Notes: generated from the sequence alone by a model not told the origin. A DNA stretch of 64,000 nt from Pyrenula massariospora (GCA_021030905.1 JAGFMI010000005.1:2108001-2172000); one strand, 5' to 3'. Shown: positions 1 to 10,096, numbered from the stretch's first letter. Program-made: numbers and translations.

Positions 1-1
1 A

Positions 2-742
2 ACTAAAAAGAAGAAGAAACTCAAGAAGGACGAACCCAAGCTCCCAAAGGCCCCCAAACCGAAAGGCCCGGTCGACGTCGAGCGACAATGTGGAGTCGTT
101 CTTGCTAACGGGGCTCAGTGCGCAAGGTCTCTAACCTGCAAAAGTCACAGTATGGGCGCGAAGCGCGCCGTGCCTGGAAGATCGCTGCCCTACGACCAGC
201 TGTTACAGAATTACCAAAAGAAGAATCAAGCAAGGCAGCAGAAGGCGGCGCTGGAGAGCAACGCGCCAATATTTGATGAAGATGATCTTGCTGGAGGCGG
301 GCTTGGTGGAATAGGCGGGGTACCAGTGGATAGCGAGAGCGAGAAGGAGGCTGTCATGACAGGCATCGCGAGGGGATTCCGCGGTGGCTCGGGTGGAGCA
401 GCACCGTTATGGAACGCGACGGCTGTACCTATGCGGAAGAAAGCGCAGTGGGTGCGAATGAAGGAGACGCTGAGTAACGCACTGAGTGCCAACAGAGGAG
501 CGAGTCTCTTTGCTGTCGGGCCCCCGGCGACGGAAGTGCTCTATTCAGCAGGGACGGAGAGGGGTAGCGGAGGGGGTTTGGTGAGTGCAGGAGGGGGAGG
601 CACAGATGGGAGTGAAATACCGAGACGGGCAAACATCAGTGCAGCAATGATGCAACGGATCGGTGCCATGGGGCCTAGCCAAGGACCGAAGCAGCCGCCT
701 GCACCGAGGAAAGGGAGTGGAATATCAGTGGGAGGGGAGTGA
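2..742 (+). CDS. SGF73: SAGA complex subunit SGF73 (ataxin-7 family), C-terminal part
   Basis: The 5' end lies outside the window. The visible reading frame starts in a lysine-rich stretch and then shows the SCA7 zinc-binding module: C-x9-C-x5-C-x2-H ([20 protein letters not shown]), followed directly by [19 protein letters not shown]. That combination is the signature of the ataxin-7/Sgf73 family. Sgf73 tethers the deubiquitinase module (Ubp8, Sgf11, Sus1) to the SAGA histone acetyltransferase complex in the nucleus. Downstream of the zinc module is a basic Q/K-rich helix ([15 protein letters not shown]), then a Gly/Ser-rich, probably disordered tail that ends in GISVGGE. There is no intron in the visible 741 nt. 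Family assignment rests on the SCA7 motif alone and is firm; the missing N-terminus cannot be judged. Confidence 0.92.
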   Translation, partial: TKKKKKLKKDEPKLPKAPKPKGPVDVERQCGVVLANGAQCARSLTCKSHSMGAKRAVPGRSLPYDQLLQNYQKKNQARQQKAALESNAPIFDEDDLAGGGLGGIGGVPVDSESEKEAVMTGIARGFRGGSGGAAPLWNATAVPMRKKAQWVRMKETLSNALSANRGASLFAVGPPATEVLYSAGTERGSGGGLVSAGGGGTDGSEIPRRANISAAMMQRIGAMGPSQGPKQPPAPRKGSGISVGGE

Positions 743-1211
743 AACGTTTGGTGGTTGTATGGGATCTGGTCTTTTTTCCTTTATAGCAAGTCTTTGGGAT
801 GGGTTGACAGAACCTTAGACGTTGTCAAGGGACACGAGTCTTAACGAATATACCCCTCTAAGTAGTCTCAATAAGCTTTCCAGAAAAGGCATATCTCCTA
901 AAACAATGTGGAAGATAACTTTCGTAGAACTAGACATCCCAATTTGTGGGAAATACATAAGCAACTCAATCGCTAAACAATGCAATTGACTGCTAAAAAG
1001 AGTCGGTAATCTTTCGTAGTGAGATCGTTGCTTTGAAATGCTATGATTATTTTGCGTTGAGGCGCGCCTTCATCTCATGAAAATTTCTTTTCTACTCACA
1101 GACAACTGAAGTGAATCGTTTACGACATCAACGCGCCCAATCATATTTAAATTCTCTCGAAACAATTCCTTGATTTTATAGACAATTCTATTTTGACCAG
1201 GTTCAAAATTG
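743..1211. other. Intergenic, SGF73 3' flank and KAS promoter
   Basis: AT-rich 3' flank of SGF73 followed by the presumed promoter of the downstream synthase gene. No open frame with coding character and no clear TATA box was seen. Confidence 0.5.
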
Positions 1212-2887
1212 ATGAGCCGCAATGCCCACGGCCTCCGACGCGTCGTCGTTACCGGTCTTGGTGCGGTGACGCCCTTGGGTGTTGGTACGCCTCGACTGTT
1301 ACTGATATTGAAAGCCACTCATCTAAATTTCTCGTAGGCGTCAAGAAGAGCTGGAGCCGTCTTCTCGCCGGCCATAGCGGCGTTGTGTCCATTCGAGATC
1401 ACGATCCTGCGTATCAGAACATTCCGTGTCAGGTCGCGGCGGTTGTTCCGCCGGGGACGAGGGATCAGGGGGGTTGGAATGCGGAGGAGTGGTTGACTAG
1501 AGATGTGTGTCAGGTCGATTTCTTTATTTCATTTTGATATTCTGACTTGTCTTGTTTGTTTTTGAGGGGTTAGATGTTGATGGCAGGTTGGGTTTAGGAA
1601 ATCCATAAGATGGCCAAGTTTGCGCAGTTCGGCGTTGTCGCCGCGGGGGAGGCCTTGAAAGATGCTGCATGGGCACCTACGACGGAGAGAGAGCTTGAGA
1701 GAACGGTATGTCCTCATGCTCATGCTTCTCGCAGACTGGAGTTTCTTGACTGACTGACGCCTATCCAGGGAGTCTGTCTTGGTTCGGGGATCGGCAACCT
1801 GGAAGAGACTTACAATACATCTGTTGCTTTTCACGAGAAAGGTAGGGTCCTCAGCAGGGACCGCCATTACAATAGAAAATGACTCTTCATCTAGGCTACA
1901 GGAAAACTCATCCTCTCTTCGTCCCTCGCCTCCTCATCAACCTCGGCGCAAGCCACATCTCAATGAAGTACGGTTTCAAGGTCTGTCTTCTACCACTGCT
2001 CCCCTATCCAAGTCCCCTTCCCCTTCCGATCACCAACCCTTCCCAGCACAACATAACGCAACTGACAACCCAACCCACCCCAGGGCCCCGCCCTCTCCCC
2101 CACAACCGCCTGCACAACCTCCGCCCACGCCCTCGGCGACGCCACCCGCGCCATCGCCCTCTCGGACGCCGACGTCCTCCTCGCCGGCGGCGGCGAATCC
2201 TGCCTCCACCCCCTCGCCCTCTCCGGCTTCGCCCGCTCCCGCTCCCTCGCCACCTCCTTCAACGCCTCCCCCCACCTCGCGTCCCGCCCCTTCGACCGCC
2301 GCCGCGAAGGCTTCGTCATGGGCGAGGGCGCGGGCGTGCTGGTGCTGGAGGAGTTGGGCCATGCGTTGAACAGGGGGGCAAGGATATACGCGGAGGTGCG
2401 CGGGTACGCGACGACGTGCGACGCGTGGCACGTGACGCAGCCGCCCGCGGACGGGGGGGGCGCGTACCGGGCGATGCGGCTCGCGCTGCAGCGGGCGGGG
2501 GTACAGCCAAGGGCGGTGGGGTATGTGAATGCGCATGCGACTAGCACGGTGCTGGGGGATGAGGCGGAGAATCAGGCGATTGGGAGGTTGTTTGTGGAGG
2601 AGGGGGGGTGCAGGGCGGGGGAGGTGGTGGTGAGCAGTAATAAGGGGCAGATTGGGCATTTGCTGGGGGCGGCGGGGGCGGTGGAGGCGTTGTTTACGGT
2701 TAAGGCGATAGAGGAGGGGGTGGTGCCGCCGACGGGGAATCTGGACGAGGTGGGGGAGGGGTTTGATTTTGATTACGTGGCGAGGGAGAAGCAGGAGAGG
2801 CGGGTTGATGTTGCGTTGACGAATAGCTTTGGGTTTGGGGGCACGAATGCTAGCTTGGTATTTGGGAAGTGGGATGGTCGGCGATGA
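1212..2887 (+). CDS. CEM1: Beta-ketoacyl-[ACP] synthase, mitochondrial type II FAS (FabF/Cem1 family)
   Basis: Six exons (1212-1284, 1338-1513, 1598-1705, 1769-1841, 1895-1980, 2084-2887) give 439 residues, the usual FabF/Cem1 length. The enzyme condenses malonyl-ACP with acyl-ACP in mitochondrial fatty acid synthesis, the pathway that supplies octanoate for lipoate. The N-terminus reads LRRVVVTGLGAVTPLGVG, the normal KAS start. The catalytic Cys is in TTACTTSAHA, the first catalytic His in NAHATSTVLGDEAE, and the second in NKGQIGHLLGAAGA, followed by the closing NSFGFGGTNASLVF loop. The donor of intron 2 is ambiguous: GT at 1505 would drop three residues (VCQ) and keep the frame. The last exon is much richer in G+C than the earlier ones, with G-ending codons dominating. 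A short Arg-containing N-terminus fits mitochondrial import, but that is inference. Confidence 0.93.
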
Positions 2888-3140
2888 GATTTAATGGCGT
2901 ATAGATGCTTGTATGGATGGGTCGTGGAGATCAATGTATCATGGGACAATCTGATTTAGTCAAGCTTGGTGGGGGCATTTTATAATCTCAACAGACAGGA
3001 CGAGGGTCATTCTCAAATGAATGGTCTTGGTTTGGGGAACCAAGTCCTGGAGAATAGCTCAATAGAGCTCAGCCTGCCGCAACTAGGACATCACATAATA
3101 GAGACAAGCTCAGTAGTGCTGAAGCGATATGCTGATCGCC

Positions 3141-4127
3141 TCAGACATGAAGTCTTTCGGTCTGCTAAGGAATCAGCATTATCCACAAATGATTTTCTCG
3201 CGATAAATTACTCACCAACCGAGCAAGTTCCGTCATTTGAGATTCAGCCGGCCACGCCATCTCCTCCTCCGCCTTTGCTTCCTCCCAGCTCATGAGTCCC
3301 GTCCATATCCAATTCATCAGCTCCCCCGACTTCGGTCCTTGATGGCGGAATTCATCCTCCTGCACTCCTTCTCTTCCAGGTCGCACAAAGAGTAAGCCCT
3401 TGTCTTTCCAATCAGCGTCTACGACGGCGAACATGGTCTGGTCAACCTCGTTCGTGACAGGTGAGGTGGAATGAGAGACTTTTAGCTCCGAAAGAGATTG
3501 TGAGCCTGCTGAAAGTCCGACGTAGAGATCTCGAGCAGCATGTGGTTTGTCCGGGTCAAGGATCAGGTCAGGCGTGTTGAGGTAGTCGAGGCCTTTGTTG
3601 AGCAGTAGGAGAATGGTCTTGAAGAGCTTTTCGGAATCTTGATTCTGTGCATTTGGATCTGTGGGGAGAAGATTGTAGACGACGAGTTTACGGCATGGCC
3701 GAAGCTCATTCTCATCATCGCCTATCCCCGACTCCCGGTGTTCTTCCCAGCCTACAGTGCCTGCTGTTTGAGCGTGACAAGAGAGCCCGGTGTAGTTGCT
3801 GAGGGGCATGCGGATAGCGTCAGGTGCACCGTTGTAGTCCACATAGACGAGGAGGACTCCATGTTCTTCAGCGGGAAGGCGGTCGACAACGAAGATGAGG
3901 TCAGGGTCGATGTCATCTTCGGTCGCGTCGAAGCAGCGCTCTTTATGGTAAGAGACAATTTCCCTCACGGTTTTCAGATTGGAAGGAAATTCTGCTGCAG
4001 GAAACTGAGGACCATCCCAGCCTAGCTCTTCTTTTCTTGCGCCGATGTCCTCTGGCTTCATGTCTAGCTCGTGCTGGATGTATGAAATATCGCTGGCCTG
4101 AGCCAGGTTGTATATGAGGACAGACAT
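3141..4127 (-). CDS. Uncharacterised protein with two similar half-domains
   Basis: Two exons (4127-3216 and 3164-3141; 51-nt intron with GTGAGT donor) give 311 residues; the second exon adds only QTERLHV and the stop. The ATG begins MSVLIYNLAQ. Two segments resemble each other: residues around DPDLIFVVDRLPAEEHGVLLVYVD and later DQTMFAVVDADWKDKGLLFVRP, each followed about 35 residues on by a W-E-E motif (GWEEH, SWEEAK). This points to an internal duplication of a small alpha/beta unit. The arrangement (hydrophobic VVD strand, LLV strand, then a WEE helix) recalls the DUF6924 family of fungi and actinobacteria, but I could not verify that. No signal peptide or membrane helix is visible. Function unknown. 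It is convergent with the KAS gene, with about 250 bp between stops. Confidence 0.75.
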
Positions 4128-4418
4128 TTCGTAGTTATTTGCTCATCAGACCGCTATTCTCTTCAGTGTTGGAAAGATGACGTGCATGCTAACAGCTTGA
4201 AGAGATGTTGAAAACTTCAACTCAATTAAGTCGCCGTGTTTCTGGAATATGAAGGGGTGTTTACCGCTTTGGCCGGTGTTAGCCACCTACGATCTGGGCT
4301 AATCTTGTGTACTTTTCTGGCTTCTGATATTTGTGCGTCTTCAACTCTGCTTTACTCATTTCAACCACACCATCACTTTACCCATCACCAACAGTTCTTT
4401 CTCCTTTCACAAGAAAAC
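4128..4418. other. Divergent promoter between the unknown gene and the nuclease gene
   Basis: About 290 bp separating two ATGs that point away from each other. The pyrimidine- and CA-rich leader just before 4419 (tcaaccacaccatcac) is typical of fungal 5' untranslated regions. No TATA box was recognised. Confidence 0.5.
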
Positions 4419-5758
4419 ATGTATGCCCTTAATCTTCTCGTTTTCACACTCTGTTTCTCGTTGCCTGCCAGAGAAGTGAGATCGGGGCCAGCACCTGCCC
4501 CAGCTCCGAAAGTCGTCGCACAGCACGACTGCGCAAAAATGCCGGGTGAAATACCGGATTGAGGTTCTAAGCTGCTGTAATGCTAACGCTGTAACAGAAA
4601 CCTGTAACAACATTTGCTACGCCGTTTATTGTGCCAGCTATCCCTCAATTCTGAACTACGATGGAGCACCAAAAGCGACGCACTCGGCACGCCGAACACT
4701 TGCCGGTTGCCTTCCACCACAATCGAACCGCTGTAACGCTGCCCAGAAGAATCATCCTCTGCACCGTCCGGACAGAGTCAAGAATAAGAACGGTAAAGGT
4801 GGAAGCGGAGGTAAAGGTGGAGATGGAGGTAAAGGCGGAGGTGGAGGCAAAGGTGGTGGAGGTGGTGGTGGTGGAGGTTGTACTGGTGATCCTGGGCCTC
4901 CTGGAAGCAAAGGTGCTATGAGCTGCGATCCCATCATAAAGCGCCAGAACGGCACAGAAGATGGAGGGGATGATTTTGACGATAACAACGGAGACACCGA
5001 AGATGTTGGTGACGACGAGACGAACGGCAATAATCGCACTTTGGCACAAGTCGCTGGTGGACGTAGCAAAGGTGGCGGTCAAAATAAATCAGGGAATCAA
5101 TACAATACATGTGATGAATATCCCTTCGCCTCGTCAATGGAAGGTAGCAATGGTGGCCAGATGACGCGCTGTGTGAACGATTGGGAGCAGAATGGTAAGT
5201 GGAAAAGTCGCGGACAACGATTTTTTTAGCTAAAGTGACATGCTAGTACAAGGAGGCACCATCACCGGCAAGATTTCGAGCCAAGGAAAGAAATACAAAT
5301 TGAAAAAGCCATTTCCTTTTGAGGTCACTTTCCTCAACGCGGGAAAAGCTCTCACGGACCAGCTACTCAACTACTGCAAAGCGGGCACATCATGCGCAAA
5401 CGACGGATGGCAGGTTGTTGGCAACCAAATATACTTGGGAGATCCAAATAAGAAGAGCGCTGGTGCTCCTCCAAATCCTAACGACGATCCTCAGCGTCGA
5501 GATTCATACAATCCAGGCATCTCTGCCGGTCTTGAGCTCCATCGACTGTCAAGTGGAAGGATTCTGGGAACTTTCCGTCCATTCGAAATTGGCTCACGAC
5601 TCGAGCGGAGAATGCTCGACGACGATGAGCTCCCACCTCCAAAATCCAAGCGATATACGTGGCGAGATAGAGACACAGACCTCTTGATGATAAATGATTA
5701 TGTCGTTGAGCATATGGGAAAGGATTTGCCGGGTATGAACATGACCTATTGGACATGA
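4419..5758 (+). CDS. Secreted DNase, NucA/NucB-type, with Gly-rich linker
   Basis: Three exons (4419-4545, 4598-5194, 5253-5758) give 409 residues. Intron 1 has a clean tgctaac branch site. The product has an N-terminal signal peptide (MYALNLLVFTLCFSLP), a Cys-rich segment (DCAKMPGETCNNICYAVYC), a Gly/Lys linker of repeated GGKGG units that ends in a short collagen-like GDPGPPGSKG, an acidic stretch, then the C-terminal domain. That domain carries TCDEYPFASSMEGSNGGQ and a following RCVNDWEQN, matching the D-E-Y-P-F-A core of the NucA/NucB deoxyribonuclease family (DNA_NucA/NucB); in bacterial NucB the Asp and a nearby Glu are catalytic. It is predicted to be an extracellular non-specific DNase. 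Substrate and biological role are inference: nutrient scavenging, biofilm or NET-like DNA degradation, or competition. The frame is open throughout. Confidence 0.87.
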
Positions 5759-5834
5759 TCGATGTGTCAAAGAGATGGCAATAGCTGGGTAGCTAGCCGA
5801 CGCCCTCCAACAGGGCATGTACATGATTCTCAGA

Positions 5835-7740
5835 GTCAATGCTGACTGTAATTACCGTCATGAAAACCTTTTTGAACGTGTGCGTAATGGCCGCCTTAAC
5901 CTTCTCTAACGGATAGCTTACATGGTGTAAAAATCCTGAGAAGCCCCTGTGGCGGCCGCCGTGAATACTTTTAAAAGCCAATATGTTCAGTGAAAACAGC
6001 TCATAGATTGAATCCTCATTGCCATTGTCCTGGTGAAATGCTCCTTGAAAATATGCGTGGTGGTCTTTTGAACACTTTTCATACAGGGTTTTACATGGTG
6101 TAAAGATCCCTAGAGGTTCCTGTGGCGGCCGCCATCAACAGCTTTGACAACGAATTTGCCCCATAGTAAAAGCTCTCAAGTTCAATACTCATCATAAGTA
6201 TCATCGCGTGAGCTTTCCTGGAATTACTGTGGCAGCCGCCATTGACAGTCTCAGTAGCTACTTTACTCAATGAGAACAGCTTTCCGGCTCAGAACTCATG
6301 GAAAGTATCATCGTGTGGACTTCTTTGAATTTTGCTGTGGCGGCCGCTGTTGATAGTCTCAAATATTCTTTAGCTCAATGAGAGCAGCTCTTTGAATAAG
6401 TACCCATCGTAACTCTCATCGTGCATACGTTCTTAAAACGTTCTTGGCGGCTGCCATAGACAGCCTTCAGAACTGGTTTACGCAATGAGATTAGTTCTTA
6501 GAGTCGACATTCATGGCATTTCCTGTCGCACAGTTGTCTTTGAAACCTTCTATAGCGGCCGCTATAAGTGGATTTCCCAGCCTTTTTGCGCAATGAGAGC
6601 AGCTTTCGAAATAACTCTTGATTGCAATTGTCATCTTAAAACTTCTCGCGATAGCTTCTGTAGCAGCCGCCTCAACTAGTTTTACCGGCCAGGTTACTTA
6701 GTGAGAGCAGGTCTCAAGGTCAATGCGCATTGCAATTTCATTAAGTGAGCTTCCTTGGATGCCTCTGTGGCGGTCTCATTTACCCACTTCGTGCATAGAG
6801 TGGCTCGCTGAGTCGATCCTTGTTACCAATGACATTGGCCCAATGTCAGCGCGTAAACTTCGTCGAACTCTCCATGGCTGCCTTCCTCATTTCCTTCAAG
6901 CTCCCTGAATAACTATCTGTTGCAAGTACTGTTGCGTAAGTTTCCTCAAAAAGCTCCATAATGGCCTTGTCAAACTGATTTGGTAAATGGCTTGCATATT
7001 GTAGACCTTCATGAAAGCTGCTGAGGGCTCGGCAGCTTCATTGATAAGGGCACGTGAACCACTCTTAGTGCCGATGCCGTTTGCTATCATCATTGTGTCA
7101 AATGTCTTTGAAAGCATCTATGACGACCCCTCGAGTCTGCTTTACAGGGTGGCTTGCGTAGTATTGCCCTTCTTGATAGGTCTTGTCGACTCATTGGCTT
7201 CGTGAATGAGGCAGTGTTGGGGGCTCTTGGAACTGATGTCTATCATTGTTGTTCGTCCTGCAAGCTTCCGTGCACAAATCGGTAGTGGCCTATCGAAATT
7301 GCTTCTGTAGGTGGCTTGCTCAGTGCAAGGCTCTTTGAAAGGACTCCTCCCAAGGACTCCTCGAAAGCACTCCTCCCAAGGACTCCTCGAAAGCACTCCT
7401 CGAAAGCACTCCTCGAAAGCACTCCTTGAAAGTACTTCTCGAAAACAATCCATGAAAGCACGCTTCAAAAGCATTTTTGGAAAGCAATCATAGAAAGCAC
7501 TCCAACCAACCAGCCTCCTCAGAGATTTCAACGGGTAGCTTTTCTAGTAACATGTATGTCAATGGCTGCCACAGCCAATGAGCATTACAATCGTCATCAT
7601 GTAAACTGCTAGGAAATCGTTTTCTCGCAGCCCCCTACGGCCTGCTCTAGTGGGTAGCTTCCTTAGTGTGAAGCACTTTGAGAAGCATTCGCAGCAGCCT
7701 CCTTAGGTAACTTCACCAAGTAATTTCCTCAACGTGCCAA
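5835..7740. repeat. Degenerate tandem array, 107-108 bp period, GC-rich palindromic core
   Basis: A core resembling tgtGGCGGCCGCCat recurs at 5951, 6059 (diverged), 6124, 6231, 6339, 6446, 6554, 6662, 6769 and 6877. Spacings are 108, 65, 107, 108, 107, 108, 108, 107 and 108. A weaker core at 5889 precedes the first full unit by 62 bp. Within each unit two other blocks keep register: a CAATGAGAGCAGCT-like box about 45 bp after the core and an ATTGTAACTATCATC-like box about 75 bp after it. Units at 5889 and 6059 are short (62 and 65 bp) and share ttacatggtgtaaa. To the right of about 6880 the register decays, but recognisable pieces (ggtggcttgc, gcagcctcc) continue to about 7740. Four cores (5952, 6125, 6340, 6555) keep a perfect 8-bp palindrome gcggccgc. 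No open frame spans the array, so it is probably non-coding satellite DNA. Confidence 0.85.
7331..7503. repeat. 13-bp micro-tandem repeat
   Basis: About a dozen copies of a 13-bp unit, best copies ctcctcgaaagca, head to tail. The central copies are identical and the flanking ones diverge (ccttgaaagtact, ccatgaaagcacg). It sits inside the decayed right half of the larger array and may have arisen by slippage of its cttgaaa segment. Short frames through it are artefacts of the 39-nt (3 x 13) periodicity. Confidence 0.85.
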
Positions 7741-7750
7741 CACACCAGAG

Positions 7751-7787
7751 TCACGCCGTGGTAATGGCGTGAAACTCCTTAAAGGAG
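7751..7787. repeat. Two adjacent hairpin-forming inverted repeats
   Basis: tcacgcc (7751-7757) pairs with ggcgtga (7766-7772) across an 8-nt loop. Two bases later ctcctt (7775-7780) pairs with aaggag (7782-7787) across one base. They lie just outside the right edge of the tandem array. Function unknown; chance cannot be excluded for arms of 6-7 bp. Confidence 0.5.
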
Positions 7788-8313
7788 CTGTGACCAGTGC
7801 GCGCTGTGACTGTCCCTCCTCGCCATCACTAGCATAGGAATACAGTAAGAGTATCAAAGGATGGCGCTAAAAGTATGAGGGAGAGGACCATGTATGATGC
7901 ACAGCTCTCTGTCATCTTTCCTGTCTCCTAGATGGCATTATTAGGTAAGAGTATGGTGGTACTCCATTCCTTGATGTGAAAATTTGACACGGTCCTAGCA
8001 AATTGCGTGGGAGGGCCGCTCTAAGCCATGACGACTTTCGTGACTGATCTCAAAGCATTTGACTGACCGATATTTAAGCCGCGAAAAGAAAAGGCTGAAA
8101 TCGCTTCGAGAGGTAGGCTTCCACGTTTCACGCACGTTTCTAATGCAGGTTACGATAAGTGGACGATCTTATCTCGGGCCGGACTTGAGCGCCCTAACAT
8201 GACTTGGTCACCCAATCGGGAAGCTGTAGACATCTCTCGAATAAGTCTTTAAGGCAACACAATTTCTTAGAAGCTATACAAAACCATATTGTTGAATTCA
8301 AAGGCTGTGGGAC
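7788..8313. other. Intergenic between array and agmatinase gene
   Basis: No gene seen. A gatatttaagcc sequence near 8070 could serve as a weak TATA element for the downstream ureohydrolase, but it lies about 240 bp before the ATG. Confidence 0.4.
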
Positions 8314-9837
8314 ATGTATCTTCGATCGTCTTTTCTTGCCGCGACCTACATCCTCGGCATATCATGTTCTTCGTTCTACGATGACCCTCCACCCGAGATC
8401 CCGGAAGGCGGAACTCCAAAAGAGGAACTCATCAAAAAATGGGACGCAGAGGTCAGAGTGTCCGCACTGTATTATGAAGACCTGGACTAATTGCGCGATC
8501 CAGTGGGCATACGTGGGTGTGTCTACGTTCGCCCATTTGAAGAACGTCAAGTGCTTGACCACGCCCGAGGAGAAATTTGATATTGGAATAATTGGAGCAC
8601 CTTTTGATACTGCTGTGAGCTTTAGACCTGGTCAGCATCTCCTCCCTCTGATACATAATTTGAAGCTCTCCATTGTCCTTTCAACCCACATATCCCCTGC
8701 ATTTTATCTCTTACATGATCCCATTGCAACCTCATAGCCATCAATCCACAATCCCAGTTGATCCCTTGAACATGCCCTGGTTCCTTGAGGTTCCTCGAAA
8801 CTATTTGGCTCACTCATTCCCAAATTCCAGGCGCACGTTTCGGTCCCCGTGCCCTCCGTGCCGCCTCTGCGCGCCAGACCTCCTTCCGCGGCTTCAATCC
8901 CCGCGCTGGCTTTAACCCCTACGCATCGTGGGCACGCATCCTCGACTGCGGGGACATCCCAATCAGCCCCTTCGATAATGCGCTCGCCCTCCGCCAGATG
9001 TCCGAGGCATATCTTGAACTCGGCTCGAGGGAAGCTTATTCGCCTCCTCCGTCCTCGATCTCTGCCAAGCCTTATCATCCGAAACTAATCACGCTCGGAG
9101 GAGATCATAGTATTGCGCTGCCGACTCTCCGTGCTCTGCAGAGGCTGTACGATACGCCAATCACGGTCCTGCATTTCGATGCGCACCAAGATACCTGGCA
9201 TCCGGGCAAGTATCCATCGTATTGGTCTCCTTCTCCCGCGCAGGCAGACTTCACCCACGGCTCGATGTTCTGGCTCGCGGCCAAAGAGGGTCTGATACAC
9301 AACACCAGTTCCGCACACGCGGGCCTCAGATCCAGGCTCTCGTCGTACGATGATTATATCGATGATACAAAGCAGGGGTTTATGAGGATTGAGACTGACG
9401 ATATAGACGACATCGGCGTGGATGGGATCGTGTCGCTATTAATGAGGCGTATTGGGACTGAGAAGCCGGTATACTTGTCCATCGACATCGATGTGATTGA
9501 TCCGGGTCTGGCTCCCGGCACGGGGACTCCGGAGCCTGGCGGGTGGACAACAAGAGAGTTGATTGGAATCCTAAGAGGGTTGGATGAATTGAATGTTGTC
9601 GGTGCTGACGTAGTTGAAGTTTCTCCAAGTTATGATGGGAGAGGGGAGGAGACGGCGTTGGCGGGGGCGCAGGTCGTTTTCGAGCTCTTGACAAGCTTGG
9701 TGAGTAAAGGGGCGAAGGAGAGAGGGGTATTGGAGACTCAAGAAGAGAGGAAGGGTAGAAAGACGGTGAAACATTGGGATACGTGGTTTGAGGGCGAAAC
9801 AGTGCAATTGCCTGTGGGAGCTAAGGATGAGCTATAG
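8314..9837 (+). CDS. Secreted agmatinase-family ureohydrolase
   Basis: Three exons (8314-8451, 8504-8630, 8831-9837) give 423 residues. Agmatinases hydrolyse agmatine to putrescine and urea with two Mn ions. Metal-binding motifs of the arginase/agmatinase/formiminoglutamase fold are all present: GGDHSIALP (His), DAHQDTW (Asp, His, Asp) and [14 protein letters not shown] (Asp, Asp), plus the C-terminal [15 protein letters not shown]. The N-terminus [18 protein letters not shown] is a probable signal peptide followed by a Pro/Glu-rich linker, as in the fungal-specific secreted branch, so the protein is likely extracellular or vacuolar rather than cytosolic. The start was chosen because the signal peptide follows directly and the first intron joins KKWDAE to [12 protein letters not shown] in frame. 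Intron 2 is 200 nt, longer than most here. Agmatine rather than another guanidino compound as substrate is inference. Confidence 0.9.
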
Positions 9838-10096
9838 AAGAGTGTGGACGCAGAGTCGTGGAAGTTCCATGGCATGGGACCCTGACAGCGGACGAGGGCC
9901 AACCTCGCCGAGCAGCGATGGAAAGGCAAGGTTCGCGTGTTGATGAATCTTTTAGGGATCGGAGGTAGCTAGTCTTTTACAGTTGATATTCCCGGAGGAA
10001 TTCTGTCGCTTCGCCAAGGTGTTGCAAATGGGACCTTACATAGATCAACGAGATGACTCACAAAAGCTATCAGAGCTTTCCGGTGGCATCGTACTA

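Noticed and set aside
2030-2659. Long minus-strand open frame over the KAS gene
   Set aside because: It is antisense to exons carrying the intact KAS catalytic motifs; the openness comes from the extreme GC content.
7142-7531. Protein-like frame with repeated FEECFRGVLSRS units
   Set aside because: It is created by the 13-bp tandem repeat read over 39 nt; no start context or family, and the flanks are non-coding array.
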